Shown: in pieces, positions 8,905-16,941 of the stretch | Numbering within the stretch: the stretch's first letter is position 1 | Layout of the letters: every line of letters begins with the position of its first letter | DNA from: Allokutzneria sp. A3M-2-11 16 | GTDB taxonomy: Bacteria; Actinomycetota; Actinomycetes; Mycobacteriales; Pseudonocardiaceae | Direction: 5' to 3' | Length of the DNA stretch: 64,000 nucleotides | Assembly: GCF_024213555.1 (NCBI RefSeq) | Contig: NZ_JANAVO010000001.1 | Location: 1,674,001 to 1,738,000, forward strand | Made by a program: the position numbers and the translations under genes | Notes under the pieces: generated by a model | Database searches by the model: none | What the model was told of the DNA's origin: nothing | Seen by the model: only the letters and a program-made list of their open reading frames with translations

Positions 8905-10764
8905 TCACTCCGACTGCTCATCCATTCCGCCCATGACCAGCGGCAACCGCCGCAGTCCGCGCTGCTCCACCCGGACCGGGACACCCCAGTCCTGACGGGC
9001 CAGCCTGCACACCGGGTGCTCCGCGTCGACGTCGCAACTGGCCGCCTGGGCGACCACGTGCAGCACCCCGGACGGGATGCCGTCAGCGATCACCAGCCGC
9101 CTGCTCAGCCCGGTGTCCGCGCCCGCGCCCTCCAGGAGCAGCTCCGGCGGCGACGAGGTGATCTCCAGCCTGGTCGGCGGGCCGTAGCGCTCGTCGAGCT
9201 TCTCGCCGGGCGGCGGCGTGAACACGACGACGAGCTCGACCTCGCCGGGGGCGATGTCCGTGGGCGGCCTGCGAACCTGCTGGGCGGCTCCGGCCACCAG
9301 CCGTGCGCTGAGCCCGGGCGGCACCGGGCGTTCCAGGCGGTGCGCGGCGGAGGCGACCACGACGAGCTCACCGTCGACGACCACCGCGCCCGACGGTTCC
9401 GCGACGTCGGTGGCGAGCGTGGAGACCTCGTCCGCCACCGGGTCGTACCGGCGGACCGCCCCGTTGTAGGTGTCGCAGATCGCCACGCTGCCGTCCGGCA
9501 GGATCGCGAGGCCGAGCGGGTGTTGCAGCAGCGCCTGCTTCGCCGGACCGTCCCGGTGCCCGAAGTCGAACAGGCCCTCGCCGACCGCCGTGTGCACCGT
9601 GAAACCGTTGTCGCCCTTGGTGATCCACCGCAGCGCCGAGGTCTCCGAGTCGGCCAGCCACAGCCGGTCCGCTCCGGCGGCCAGGCCGGAGGTCTGCGCG
9701 AAGAACGCCTGCTCGACCGCTCCGTCGCGCAGCCCCTCGACGGTCGTTCCGGCAAACCGGGAAACGTTGCCCGACAAGGGATCGAACAGCCCGATCGTGT
9801 GATTTCCGGCCATGGCGACCACCACTCCGCCCGCCGGTGGCCACCACACCGCGTCCCACGGGCTGGTCAGGTCGACTTCCAGGCCGGGACCGTCGGTTTC
9901 CCCGTCACGCCACTGGTTTCCGGTACCGGCCACAGTGGACACCCGGCCGTCCGCGAGCCGTACTCCGCGCAGCAGGTGGTTCACCGTGTCCGCGACCACC
10001 ACGTCGTAGCCCGCCCGCTCGGCGACCTCGGGCGGCAGCAGGGCGAGACCGTTGGGCTCGGAGAAGGTCGGCGCGTCCCCGTCCTCGCGCCCCCGCACGC
10101 CAGAACCGATGCGGCGCAACAGGTTCTCGCCAGTCTCGTCCAGCTCGGCGAGGCTGTGCCTACCGGAGTCGGCGACCAGGATGGAACCGCTCGGCGTGCG
10201 GATCGCCTTGGCGGGGAAGCGCAACGCGGTCTCCGGCGCGGGCGGCGGGACGTAAGGTCCGTCGCCCCGGTGCAGCGTGCCCTTGGCCTCGTGCTCGGCG
10301 ATCACCTCGCGGATCACCCGGCGCAACGCCTCGGCGTGGCCCTCCCCCGCCGCCACGTGCACGACGTAGCCCTCCGGGTCGACCAGCACCAGCGTCGGCC
10401 AGGCCCGCACCGCGTACTGCTGCCAGGTGCCCAGCTCCGGGTCGTCGAGCACCGCGTGGTGCACCTCGTAGCGCTCGACCGCGGCCCGCAACGCCTCCGG
10501 GTCGGCCTCGTGGGTGAACTTCGGGGAGTGCACGCCGATGGTGACCAGGACGTCGGCGAACTCCTCCTCGATCGGCCGGAGCTCGTCGAGCACGTGCAGG
10601 CAGTTGATGCAGCAGAAGGTCCAGAAGTCCAGGAGGACGACCTTGCCGCGCAGATCGGCGAGCCTGACGTCCGCTCCGCCGGTGTTCAACCAGCCACGAC
10701 CAGTGAGTTCGGGGGCGCGCACCCGGGCGCGGGGCTTCGCAGAGGTCACGTCGGGATTCAACAT
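8905..10764 (-). CDS. Thioredoxin-like and NHL-repeat protein (NHLRC2 type)
   Basis: About 620 residues. Residues 20-155 form a TlpA/thioredoxin-like domain with VVLLDFWTFCCINCLHVLDEL, whose active-site motif is CINC. The remainder is a beta-propeller of NHL repeats (recurrent patterns such as GLALLP, ADTVNHLLRGVRLADG, ICDTYNGAVRRYDP) and ends in a beta-sandwich tail. The layout matches NHLRC2 proteins of animals and their bacterial homologues. There is no clear signal peptide, so it looks cytoplasmic. The start may be ATG at 10764 or TTG at 10794; neither has an ideal ribosome site. A redox or protein-interaction role is inferred; the substrate is unknown. Confidence 0.85.
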   Translation of the reverse strand: MLNPDVTSAKPRARVRAPELTGRGWLNTGGADVRLADLRGKVVLLDFWTFCCINCLHVLDELRPIEEEFADVLVTIGVHSPKFTHEADPEALRAAVERYEVHHAVLDDPELGTWQQYAVRAWPTLVLVDPEGYVVHVAAGEGHAEALRRVIREVIAEHEAKGTLHRGDGPYVPPPAPETALRFPAKAIRTPSGSILVADSGRHSLAELDETGENLLRRIGSGVRGREDGDAPTFSEPNGLALLPPEVAERAGYDVVVADTVNHLLRGVRLADGRVSTVAGTGNQWRDGETDGPGLEVDLTSPWDAVWWPPAGGVVVAMAGNHTIGLFDPLSGNVSRFAGTTVEGLRDGAVEQAFFAQTSGLAAGADRLWLADSETSALRWITKGDNGFTVHTAVGEGLFDFGHRDGPAKQALLQHPLGLAILPDGSVAICDTYNGAVRRYDPVADEVSTLATDVAEPSGAVVVDGELVVVASAAHRLERPVPPGLSARLVAGAAQQVRRPPTDIAPGEVELVVVFTPPPGEKLDERYGPPTRLEITSSPPELLLEGAGADTGLSRRLVIADGIPSGVLHVVAQAASCDVDAEHPVCRLARQDWGVPVRVEQRGLRRLPLVMGGMDEQSE

Positions 10765-10851
10765 CGCGGGAGGGGGCTCTGTTCCTCGTCCCAAGATGCG
10801 GGCGCGAGCTAGTTGGCCCTACATGGGCCATTCCCGCCCCCGTTGTGGCCC

Positions 10852-11229
10852 TCATGCTCTCCTGACCGCGCGCGGGCCGAGCGTCTCGGCGCCGAGCGCG
10901 GTGACGCGATCGCGGAGGCCCCGGTCGGCCGTCACCACCACGCGGCGACGCGGAGCCGCCGCGCGGACGAGGTCCACGATCGCGTCGTCACCGGAGCCGG
11001 GGGCGGAGACCACGCGGACGCCCTCGACCCCGGCGACGTCCCGCGCGGCGCCCTCGACGACGAGCACCACGTCGAGCGGACCCTCCAGTTGCGGCAAACC
11101 GTTGTCGCACAACGAGACCAGAGAGTCCCGCAAGCGTTCGTTGGCGCCCCGGCGATCACGCCACCAACCATCGGGCACGGAGCCGACGACGTTGGCGGCG
11201 TCGACGATCAGCAGGGGCCGGGTGTCCAC
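10852..11229 (-). CDS. YacP/NYN-type PIN-like nuclease
   Basis: A 125-residue protein with the acidic core of NYN/PIN-like RNases. LLIVDAANVVGS (D10, N13) carries the first conserved acid, followed by a WWRDRRGA segment, then APGSGDDAIVD with paired acids and VVVTADRGLRDRV with the last acid. These residues would bind the divalent metal of an RNA-cleaving site. The whole protein is the domain, as in short actinobacterial members. It lies between the HAAS membrane-protein gene and the thioredoxin-NHL gene, only 4 bases from the former, so it may be the last gene of the padR operon. RNase activity is inferred from the fold. Confidence 0.7.
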   Translation of the reverse strand: MDTRPLLIVDAANVVGSVPDGWWRDRRGANERLRDSLVSLCDNGLPQLEGPLDVVLVVEGAARDVAGVEGVRVVSAPGSGDDAIVDLVRAAAPRRRVVVTADRGLRDRVTALGAETLGPRAVRRA

Positions 11230-11233
11230 GGCC

Positions 11234-11665
11234 TCAGCCCGTCGGGGACTTCACCGGAGGCGGCACCACGGAAATCGACGTCGGCTCCGGAGCCCGCTCG
11301 GTACTGCCCACGAGCAACATGCTCACCGCGAGCAGCCCCAGCAACACGATGCCGGTGATCACGGCCGCCACGACGATCACCACGAGCTTCGTGGTCGACG
11401 ACTTCTTGGCCGGGGGCACCGGGGAGAACGGGGGCGCGGCGGGCTGGTCCTCCAGGGCGGCGCGGACGATCTCCTCGGGTTCACCGAGGCGGTCGAGGAC
11501 CTGGCGGCGGTCGGCCTCCGTGGTGACGTCGGGATCGTCCAGCGCCACGGCGAGGTGCTCTGCGACATCGGCGATCAGCTCGCGCCCGCGGTCGTGCGGC
11601 AGCACCTTCGCCGCTGCCTCCAGGCGGTCGAGATATCCGCTGATGAGTTGGTCTTCCACCTTCAT
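11234..11665 (-). CDS. HAAS-domain membrane protein, PadR partner
   Basis: A 143-residue protein with an N-terminal helical HAAS-type domain (VEDQLISGYLDRLEAAAKVL, then LIADVAEHL) typical of genes coupled to PadR regulators, a proline-rich linker and one transmembrane helix (about residues 88-110, VVIVVAAVITGIVLLGLLAV), ending with a short extracytoplasmic tail. ATG at 11665 overlaps the padR stop (ATGA) and has an upstream GGAGGGAC. The pairing suggests that PadR controls it, together with itself. The family is thought to act in membrane sensing or in control of the PadR partner; its exact function is unknown. Confidence 0.8.
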   Translation of the reverse strand: MKVEDQLISGYLDRLEAAAKVLPHDRGRELIADVAEHLAVALDDPDVTTEADRRQVLDRLGEPEEIVRAALEDQPAAPPFSPVPPAKKSSTTKLVVIVVAAVITGIVLLGLLAVSMLLVGSTERAPEPTSISVVPPPVKSPTG

Positions 11666-12012
11666 CGTCCCTCCGAGGGGGCCAGAAATCCTTCGACGGC
11701 ATCGCGGAACCGGGTCCACTCCGCCGTGAACTCCGCGAGCGAGTGGTGTCCGGCCTTGGTCAGCGAGTAGTAGCGCCGGGGCGGTCCCGACGCCGACTCC
11801 TGCCAGGTCGTCTCCACCAGGCCGTCGCGGCGCAGCCGGGACAGCAGCGGGTAGATCGTGCCCTCACTGGTGGTGAGGCCGCCGCTCGCGCCGAGCGTCT
11901 GCACGAGTTCCACGCCGTAGCGCGGGGAGTCCCGCAGCAGCGCCAGTACGCAGTACTCCAGAACGCCGCGACGCATCTGACTGACCGCCTTGAATGCTCC
12001 CGCAGCTACCAT
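11662..12012 (-). CDS. PadR-family transcriptional regulator
   Basis: A compact 116-residue PadR repressor (subfamily with a short C-terminal helix). The winged-helix core runs MRRGVLEYCVLALLRDSPRYGVELVQTL, with SEGTIYPLLSRLRRDGLVETTW as recognition helix and wing and PRRYYSLTKAGHHSLAEF completing the wing. ATG at 12012 gives a 12-residue leader; ATG at 11976 would start directly at the domain. A 28-base palindrome lies 45 bases upstream and is probably its own operator. The downstream HAAS gene overlaps by 4 bases, so the two are translated together. PadR proteins often respond to phenolics, antibiotics or membrane stress; the ligand here is unknown. Confidence 0.88.
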   Translation of the reverse strand: MVAAGAFKAVSQMRRGVLEYCVLALLRDSPRYGVELVQTLGASGGLTTSEGTIYPLLSRLRRDGLVETTWQESASGPPRRYYSLTKAGHHSLAEFTAEWTRFRDAVEGFLAPSEGR

Positions 12013-12056
12013 GCTTCACAAGGTACCTGTGATCGCAACGTACTGCCAGTCCGGAA

Positions 12057-12084
12057 ACTTGGCAATGCGCGCGCATTGCCAAGT
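12057..12084. promoter_or_regulatory. 28-base perfect palindrome, candidate PadR operator
   Basis: Each arm reads ACTTGGCAATGCGC and the second is its exact reverse complement, with no spacer. It lies 45 bases upstream of the padR start. A related half site (ATGCGCAT) recurs at about 12108-12117. Autoregulation by PadR is inferred. Confidence 0.75.
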
Positions 12085-12190
12085 GCGCCGAAGCCTGGTT
12101 ACGATGCATGCGCATTACAAAGACACGGGTGATCGCAGGGGTCTGGACCGAGGGGGTCGGACTCACCTGGGGGACGATTCACCCAACCCC

Positions 12191-12223
12191 TTGTCGGGGG
12201 GACCCACGTGGTCCCCCCGACAA
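12191..12223 (-). terminator. Hairpin after the serine hydrolase-GNAT operon
   Basis: A perfect 14-base stem (TTGTCGGGGGGACC at 12191-12204 with its complement at 12210-12223) and five-base loop lie 12 bases past the GNAT stop. There is no T run, as is usual for many actinomycete terminators. Confidence 0.75.
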
Positions 12224-12235
12224 CGGTTTCGCAGG

Positions 12236-12745
12236 TCAGAGCCTGCGCACGAAGGCGATGCGATCCAGCCCGGGACCGTCGTAGTCCGGCTGCACCCACA
12301 CCCCGTCGACCACCTTCTCGCCCTGCTCCACGAGGAAGCCCAAGGCGGTGTGGAAGGCCAGCGACGTGGTGTTCGCCGGGCTGGTGATGCTCTGCACCCT
12401 GCTCCGCCCGTGCTCCCGCGCGAGGTCGAAGAAGCACTGGTAGAGGCTGCGGGCGAGGCCCGAGCGGCGCAGCCCGGGGTCGATGCCGACGAAGTGGACG
12501 TACGCGGCGTCGGGGTCGGTCTGGGACAGGAAGCCGATGAGGAAGCCGACCAAGCGGTCCTCGGCGTCCTCGACCAACCAGCTCGTCGTGGTGAAGTGCT
12601 GGAAGTACAAGCGGGGCAACAACAACGCGCGCTGCTGCGCCCCCGCCTCACCACCCAATCCGCCCCACCACTCGTCGAGTACGGCGAGCAGCCGCAGATG
12701 GTCCTCGGGCCTCGGGTGCCGCAGGCGGAGCCCCTCACCGATCAC
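12236..12745 (-). CDS. GNAT-family N-acetyltransferase
   Basis: About 169 residues with the GNAT fold. It has LRLRHPRPEDH at the start, DRLVGFLIGFLS for the central strands, VGIDPGLRRSGLARSLYQCF with the acetyl-CoA-binding R-R-S-G-L-A turn, and NTTSLAFHTALGFLVEQ for the last helix-strand. The start chosen is the GTG at 12745, whose GTGA overlaps the stop of the serine hydrolase gene; GTG at 12757 is an alternative. Translation is therefore coupled to that gene. The substrate is unknown. It is probably a small-molecule or protein amine acetyltransferase. Confidence 0.82.
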   Translation of the reverse strand: MIGEGLRLRHPRPEDHLRLLAVLDEWWGGLGGEAGAQQRALLLPRLYFQHFTTTSWLVEDAEDRLVGFLIGFLSQTDPDAAYVHFVGIDPGLRRSGLARSLYQCFFDLAREHGRSRVQSITSPANTTSLAFHTALGFLVEQGEKVVDGVWVQPDYDGPGLDRIAFVRRL

Positions 12746-14109
12746 AGGCCGCGCCACCCGTCCGCGTCCACACCGCCCGGCACGGCCGCGTTCGGGTCGT
12801 AGGGGGTCCTGGTGAAGATGAACGTGTTGAGGTCGAGGTGGCTCACCGAACCGTCGGCCCCGCGCACGATCCGCAGCTCCTCGCCCGCGTAGTAGCCGTC
12901 CAGCCCGATCCACGCGCCGTTCTCGTCGCGCCGGAACCGGGACGCCCGGCCCCTGCCGTTGAGCGGCGTCAGGTCGAGCAGTCCGCCCTGGCGCAGGCGC
13001 AGCGCGTACGCCGAAGGACCCCAGTACCACTGCCCGGTCAGCGCGAGCAGCTCACTGTCCACTTCGGACTGAGCGAGCGGCGTCCAGGTCGCGGGCAGAC
13101 GCGGTTCGCGCTCGGCCATGATGTCGAAGTAGTCGGCCAGCAGGTTGTACCCGCCGCCCGCCGTGGTGTTGGCCAGGAACAGCACACCGGTGCCGTCCTT
13201 GGGGTCCACCCACACCGTCGCGAGGAACCCGGGCATCGAGCCGGTGTGCCCGGCGACGCGCCTTCCCTTGTGCCGCATCAGTTGCAGCCCGAGCCCGTGC
13301 CCGCCGCGCCATTCGTCGGCGTCGTCGACGATCGCGGGCTCGCGCATCTCCGCCACCGTGTCCGGGTGCAGCACCTCACCGGTGTCCCCGCCGAGGAACG
13401 CCGCCCAGCGCGCCAGGTCGGTCGCGGTCGACCACAGCTGCCCGGCCGGAGCCATAGCGCCGCCGTCGTGCGAGGGCTCCGGCAACAGCACGTCGGCCCA
13501 CGGGTGCACCGCGTAGCCCTGCGCGTGCGGTGCCTGCGCCAGGAAGGTGGTGCGGCCCATGCCGAGCGGCCGCAGGATCTCCGCCTCCGCCGCCTCCATC
13601 CAGCTCATCCCCCTGTTGCGGGCGATGACCTCACCGAGCAGGCCGAAGCCCAGGTTGGAGTAGTGGAACCGGCGACCGGCGCGGTGCGGCATGGACTGCT
13701 TGCCCAGCAAGGAGATCAGCTCGTCGGCCGGAACGCCGGGGGTGCGCTCCCACCACTCCCCCGGCGATTCGGCGGTCAGTCCTGCGGTGTGCGAGAGCAG
13801 CTGCGCGATCGTGCTCGCACCCGCGGGCGTGCCCGGCACGAACCGGTCCAGCGGATCGTTGAGGTCGAGCCTGCCCTCGTCGCGCAGGCGCATGATCAGC
13901 GCGGCGACGAAGGTCTTGGTGATCGAACCGATCCGGTACTGGGTGTCCGCGGTCGGCTCGGCCCCGTCCACCCGCCCCCGCGCGCCGATCCACACCGGCG
14001 CTCCGTCGCGCACCACGGCGGCGACGATCGACGGGACGCGGTTCTCGCTCTGGTCCACGGCGAGGCGGCGCAGCAGCGCGCGCTGGGTACCGGCCAACAA
14101 CTCGGGCAT
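12742..14109 (-). CDS. Serine hydrolase of the beta-lactamase/penicillin-binding class C type
   Basis: A 455-residue protein with catalytic SITK (S62, K65) following YRIG, LLSHTAGL near 105-111, and YSN (Y150-N152) as second catalytic element; the third, HTGS, lies near residue 283. These are the marks of the class C beta-lactamase/esterase/DD-peptidase superfamily. The last 110 residues form an extra beta-barrel-like domain seen in D-aminopeptidases and related esterases. No signal peptide is seen, so it is probably a cytoplasmic esterase or peptidase rather than a resistance enzyme. It is cotranscribed with a GNAT gene through a 4-base overlap. Confidence 0.85.
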   Translation of the reverse strand: MPELLAGTQRALLRRLAVDQSENRVPSIVAAVVRDGAPVWIGARGRVDGAEPTADTQYRIGSITKTFVAALIMRLRDEGRLDLNDPLDRFVPGTPAGASTIAQLLSHTAGLTAESPGEWWERTPGVPADELISLLGKQSMPHRAGRRFHYSNLGFGLLGEVIARNRGMSWMEAAEAEILRPLGMGRTTFLAQAPHAQGYAVHPWADVLLPEPSHDGGAMAPAGQLWSTATDLARWAAFLGGDTGEVLHPDTVAEMREPAIVDDADEWRGGHGLGLQLMRHKGRRVAGHTGSMPGFLATVWVDPKDGTGVLFLANTTAGGGYNLLADYFDIMAEREPRLPATWTPLAQSEVDSELLALTGQWYWGPSAYALRLRQGGLLDLTPLNGRGRASRFRRDENGAWIGLDGYYAGEELRIVRGADGSVSHLDLNTFIFTRTPYDPNAAVPGGVDADGWRGL

Positions 14110-14199
14110 GCGGGTTCCTCCCTGAACGGCTTCGCCGGGAAGTCCACCACATGCGCGAGGAGCCGCCCAACCATCGGCTGAGCGGCTCGGTCGGCAGGA

Positions 14200-14694
14200 C
14201 TACTCCGCGCACTCCTGACCGTTCTGGTAAAGCCCGATGAAGATCACTTTGTCGTCCCGGACGTCGATCGCATAACCCGCATTCGCATTCCCGGGAACGC
14301 GGACCCAGCGACCGTTCGGGTCATCGGACCATTCCGGATAAGCCGCGAGGAGTTCCTTGCGACTGGAACCGATGCCAATCCCCTGCACCGTCCGGACGCC
14401 CTGGTTGGCGAAAATCACGGAAACGCCCTTGGTCGGCGAGATCAGCACGTCGAGGTCCGTGGGCCGGTTGTGGAACCCGTACCAGGAACAGTTCTTGCTG
14501 AACCCGGCTCCCGGGTCTTCTCCCTGGTAGCCGTGGAGCATGCCGGTCTGGTAGGCATCCTCCTCGGACATTCCGAGCTTCAGGTCGCCCAACCCGTTCG
14601 GCCCGAGAACCTGACCGGCCGGAGCCGCGTGCGCGATCGAACCGACGAGAACCGAGCCGAATACGACTGCCGCAACGGCAAAGGTGCGCTTCAT
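14200..14694 (-). CDS. Secreted protein, function unknown
   Basis: A 164-residue exported protein. An N-terminal signal peptide (MKRTFAVAAVVFGSVLVGS) ends at AHAAPA. The mature part opens with GLGDLKLGMSEEDA, a motif shared by small secreted actinomycete proteins of unknown role, and has two cysteines (KNCSWYG and QECAE at the end) that may pair. ATG at 14694 is preceded by GGGAGAG six bases away. It is a single gene between the serine hydrolase and methyltransferase genes. It could be an inhibitor or surface-binding protein; no enzyme motif is visible. Confidence 0.75.
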   Translation of the reverse strand: MKRTFAVAAVVFGSVLVGSIAHAAPAGQVLGPNGLGDLKLGMSEEDAYQTGMLHGYQGEDPGAGFSKNCSWYGFHNRPTDLDVLISPTKGVSVIFANQGVRTVQGIGIGSSRKELLAAYPEWSDDPNGRWVRVPGNANAGYAIDVRDDKVIFIGLYQNGQECAE

Positions 14695-14860
14695 GTTTTC
14701 TCTCCCTCTCAGTGGAAGTCCCTCAACTTCCACATAAAGGAGGACGGTCAACGGGCACCCTGGTTGCGAGACAGATGGAAAAAGTTCGACAACCACTTCG
14801 GTCGCAGGCGGTGGAGTGGGCCCCGACCAGGGCGCCTTCCACAGCCGCGAGTGAACGCGG

Positions 14861-15664
14861 TCATCCGATCGGCCCAGGTTTCCGCCCGATCCCGCAGCGC
14901 CAGGACTTCCACTGCTCCACCGAGTCCGGCCGCCAGTCGGAGAGCCGCACCAGACCGGGCGGGACCAGCTCCAGACCGGTGAAGAACGCCGCGACCTCGG
15001 CCTCGGTCCGCACGACGATCGGGCTCGACGTGCGCTGGTAGACCTGCCGCACGGTCTCGAAGCCCGAGTTCTCCTCATCGGAGAAGTCGTCGTTGGTGCC
15101 GTGCGAGAGCACCAGGTGGCTGCCGGGGACGAGCCGGTCCAGGTAGCCCGCGACCACCGCCCAGGGGTCCTCGGCGTCGGGCACGAAGTGCAGCACCGCG
15201 ACCATCAGCACGGCGAGCGGCTGGTCCAGGTCGAGCAGGGCGCGCACCTCCGGGTCCTCCAGCACCCGCAGCGGGTCACGCAGGTCCGCCCGCACCGAGG
15301 TCGCGTCCGGGTTGTCCGCCAGGATGCGCCTGCCGTGGCCGACCGCGATCGGGTCGATGTCGACGTAGACCACCCGCGTCCCGTAGCACTCGCCCTGGGC
15401 GATCTCGTGCACGTTGCCGACCGTCGGGATACCGGAGCCGAGGTCGAGGAACTGCCGGATTCCCTTGCCCACCAGGTACTTCACCGCGCGCCGGAGGAAG
15501 GACCGGTTCGCCCGGACGGCCAGCCGCACGCCGGGGAGCGCCTGCTCGGCGGCTGCCGCGGCCTCGCGGTCGACGGAGAAGTTGTGCGAACCCCCGAGGA
15601 AGTAGTCGTACATCCGCGCGGCGCTCGGCCGCGTCAGGTCGATGTCCTCGGGCACCCAGTCCAT
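14861..15664 (-). CDS. SAM-dependent methyltransferase, SAV2177/DUF574 family
   Basis: The 267-residue product begins with the family hallmark TRPSAARMYDYFLGGSHNF (11-29), followed by the SAM-binding loop FLDLGSGIPT (72-81), VVYVDIDPIAV with the ribose-binding acid, and VLMVAVLHFVPD. The family is abundant in actinomycetes and its substrates are largely unknown. ATG at 15664 lies 3 bases from the stop of the upstream PAP2 gene on the same strand, so the two form an operon. It is unlikely to be part of a biosynthetic cluster, as no such genes surround it. Confidence 0.9.
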   Translation of the reverse strand: MDWVPEDIDLTRPSAARMYDYFLGGSHNFSVDREAAAAAEQALPGVRLAVRANRSFLRRAVKYLVGKGIRQFLDLGSGIPTVGNVHEIAQGECYGTRVVYVDIDPIAVGHGRRILADNPDATSVRADLRDPLRVLEDPEVRALLDLDQPLAVLMVAVLHFVPDAEDPWAVVAGYLDRLVPGSHLVLSHGTNDDFSDEENSGFETVRQVYQRTSSPIVVRTEAEVAAFFTGLELVPPGLVRLSDWRPDSVEQWKSWRCGIGRKPGPIG

Positions 15665-15666
15665 GG

Positions 15667-16296
15667 TCAGGAACGGACCTTCGGCAGCACGACGGTCTCC
15701 TCCGCGGCGGGCACCCGCGGGAGGACGGCGGTGATGTCAGCAAGGTCGTCGATCTCTTCGGCGCCGGAGCGCCTGCGCAGGAGCAGCTTGGCCGCCCACC
15801 ACACCAGCACCGTGGCGACGATGCCGACGAGCCCGCCCATGATGATGTCCGACGGCCAGTGCACACCCACGTAGACCCGCGAGAACGCGACGAGCAGCGC
15901 GGGCAGCGCGAGCAGCCAGCCCCACAGCGCCGAGACGAAGATCCCGACGACGAGCGCGACGGTGATCGCGGCGGTCGCGTGGTTGCTGGGGAAGGACACC
16001 CCTGGCTCGTGCTGGACGAGCTGGTTGACGGTGCGCGTCTGGAACGGCCGCTCGTGGAAGGCCATCATCCGCAGCACCCGGTTCACCAGGAAGCCGAGCA
16101 GCAGGGCAGCGCCGACCTGACCGGCCATCCAGACGTTGGTGGTCCGCCCCTGCTTCCGCATGGCCAGCAGGGAGACGATCCCGGCCGCCGCGAAGAGCAG
16201 GTAGATCAACGGCCCGGCGGCGAAGAGCATCACGTCGTCGAGGACGGGGCTGCTGCCTGCCATGCCGTTGATCAGGTCAAATAGCACGTCCTGCAT
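15667..16296 (-). CDS. PAP2-family phosphatase, membrane
   Basis: A 209-residue integral membrane phosphatase with six predicted helices. PAP2 signatures are visible in order: FHERPF (C1), PSNHATAA (C2, with N in place of the common G) and SRVYVGVHWPSDI (C3), giving catalytic histidines in C2 and C3. Related proteins dephosphorylate undecaprenyl pyrophosphate or phosphatidic acid, so lipid-carrier recycling for cell-wall synthesis is the likely role. The C-terminal 35 residues are a charged cytoplasmic tail. ATG at 16296 begins MQDVLFDL. It lies 3 bases upstream of the methyltransferase gene in the same transcription unit. Confidence 0.85.
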   Translation of the reverse strand: MQDVLFDLINGMAGSSPVLDDVMLFAAGPLIYLLFAAAGIVSLLAMRKQGRTTNVWMAGQVGAALLLGFLVNRVLRMMAFHERPFQTRTVNQLVQHEPGVSFPSNHATAAITVALVVGIFVSALWGWLLALPALLVAFSRVYVGVHWPSDIIMGGLVGIVATVLVWWAAKLLLRRRSGAEEIDDLADITAVLPRVPAAEETVVLPKVRS

Positions 16297-16432
16297 CGTG
16301 TTGCTACCCCCACTCGATGAACAGCCGACAACACACCACCGCCGATCATCCCAGTTCCCCAACGGGCGATGTCGAGCCCACCTTTTCAACAGCCGTTGAT
16401 TTATCCGCCCCGTCCGCGCTAACGTGCACCCA

Positions 16433-16454
16433 TGCACTAGTTGCAAGGACGCAA
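16433..16454. promoter_or_regulatory. Candidate MarR operator
   Basis: TGCACTAGTTGCA (16433-16445) is flanked by TTGC-N6-GCAA (16441-16454), both ending 17-26 bases before the marR start and just upstream of its ribosome site. Overlapping inverted repeats in this position fit MarR autoregulation. This is inferred from position and symmetry only. Confidence 0.45.
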
Positions 16455-16470
16455 GCATTTGGAGAACGCC

Positions 16471-16941
16471 ATGCGCCCCCAGGACAGCGACCGCCTCGCC
16501 GAGGAGATCGGCACCGTGCGCCGAGAGCTCCTGTCGGAGTTCGTGGTGTCGGTGGTCCGCGGCGTGGGGGACCTCCAACTCATCCAGGTCGCGACGCTCT
16601 ACCTGCTCGACACGGGTCGCACGCCCACCGTCAAGGACCTCGCCGACCACATCGGCCGTTCCGTCTCGGCGACGAGCCGGATGGTCGAGCAGCTGGTGGC
16701 GAAGGGACTCGCGGGCAGGCGGGAGGACTCGGAGGACCGGAGGGCGAAGCGGGTGCACCTCACCGACGAGGGGCGGGAGTTCCTGCGTGGCTTCGAACGC
16801 ACCAGGGCAGAGGCGCAGCTGGGGCTGATGACGTACCTGTCAGAAGAGGACCAGCAGATCGTCGCGCGATCGACGACGCTGCTGGCCGAGGCCGCGAGGA
16901 GACATCGCGATGGGCAAGCAGCGGGGGAAGAACCGGCGTGA
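16471..16941 (+). CDS. MarR-family transcriptional regulator
   Basis: A 156-residue MarR/SlyA-type winged-helix repressor. TVKDLADHIGRSVSATSRMV is the DNA-reading helix-turn-helix (about 48-67), with EQLVAKGLAGRREDSEDRRA and KRVHLTDEGREFL forming the wing. ATG at 16471 was chosen because GGAGA lies six bases before it; in-frame TTG at 16441 has no ribosome site. It overlaps the next gene by 32 bases, so it is cotranscribed with, and probably controls, the PEP-dependent phosphotransferase gene. MarR proteins usually release DNA on binding small aromatic ligands, which fits an antibiotic or xenobiotic response. Confidence 0.9.
   Translation: MRPQDSDRLAEEIGTVRRELLSEFVVSVVRGVGDLQLIQVATLYLLDTGRTPTVKDLADHIGRSVSATSRMVEQLVAKGLAGRREDSEDRRAKRVHLTDEGREFLRGFERTRAEAQLGLMTYLSEEDQQIVARSTTLLAEAARRHRDGQAAGEEPA

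Noticed and set aside
14861-16296. Methyltransferase and PAP2 phosphatase as part of a biosynthetic cluster
   Set aside because: No synthase, cyclase, peptide carrier or tailoring genes lie on either side; the pair is an isolated operon.
16297-16470. Rifamycin-associated element upstream of the phosphotransferase operon
   Set aside because: The expected inverted GGGGCTTGC-type repeat is not seen; only MarR-like symmetry occurs.
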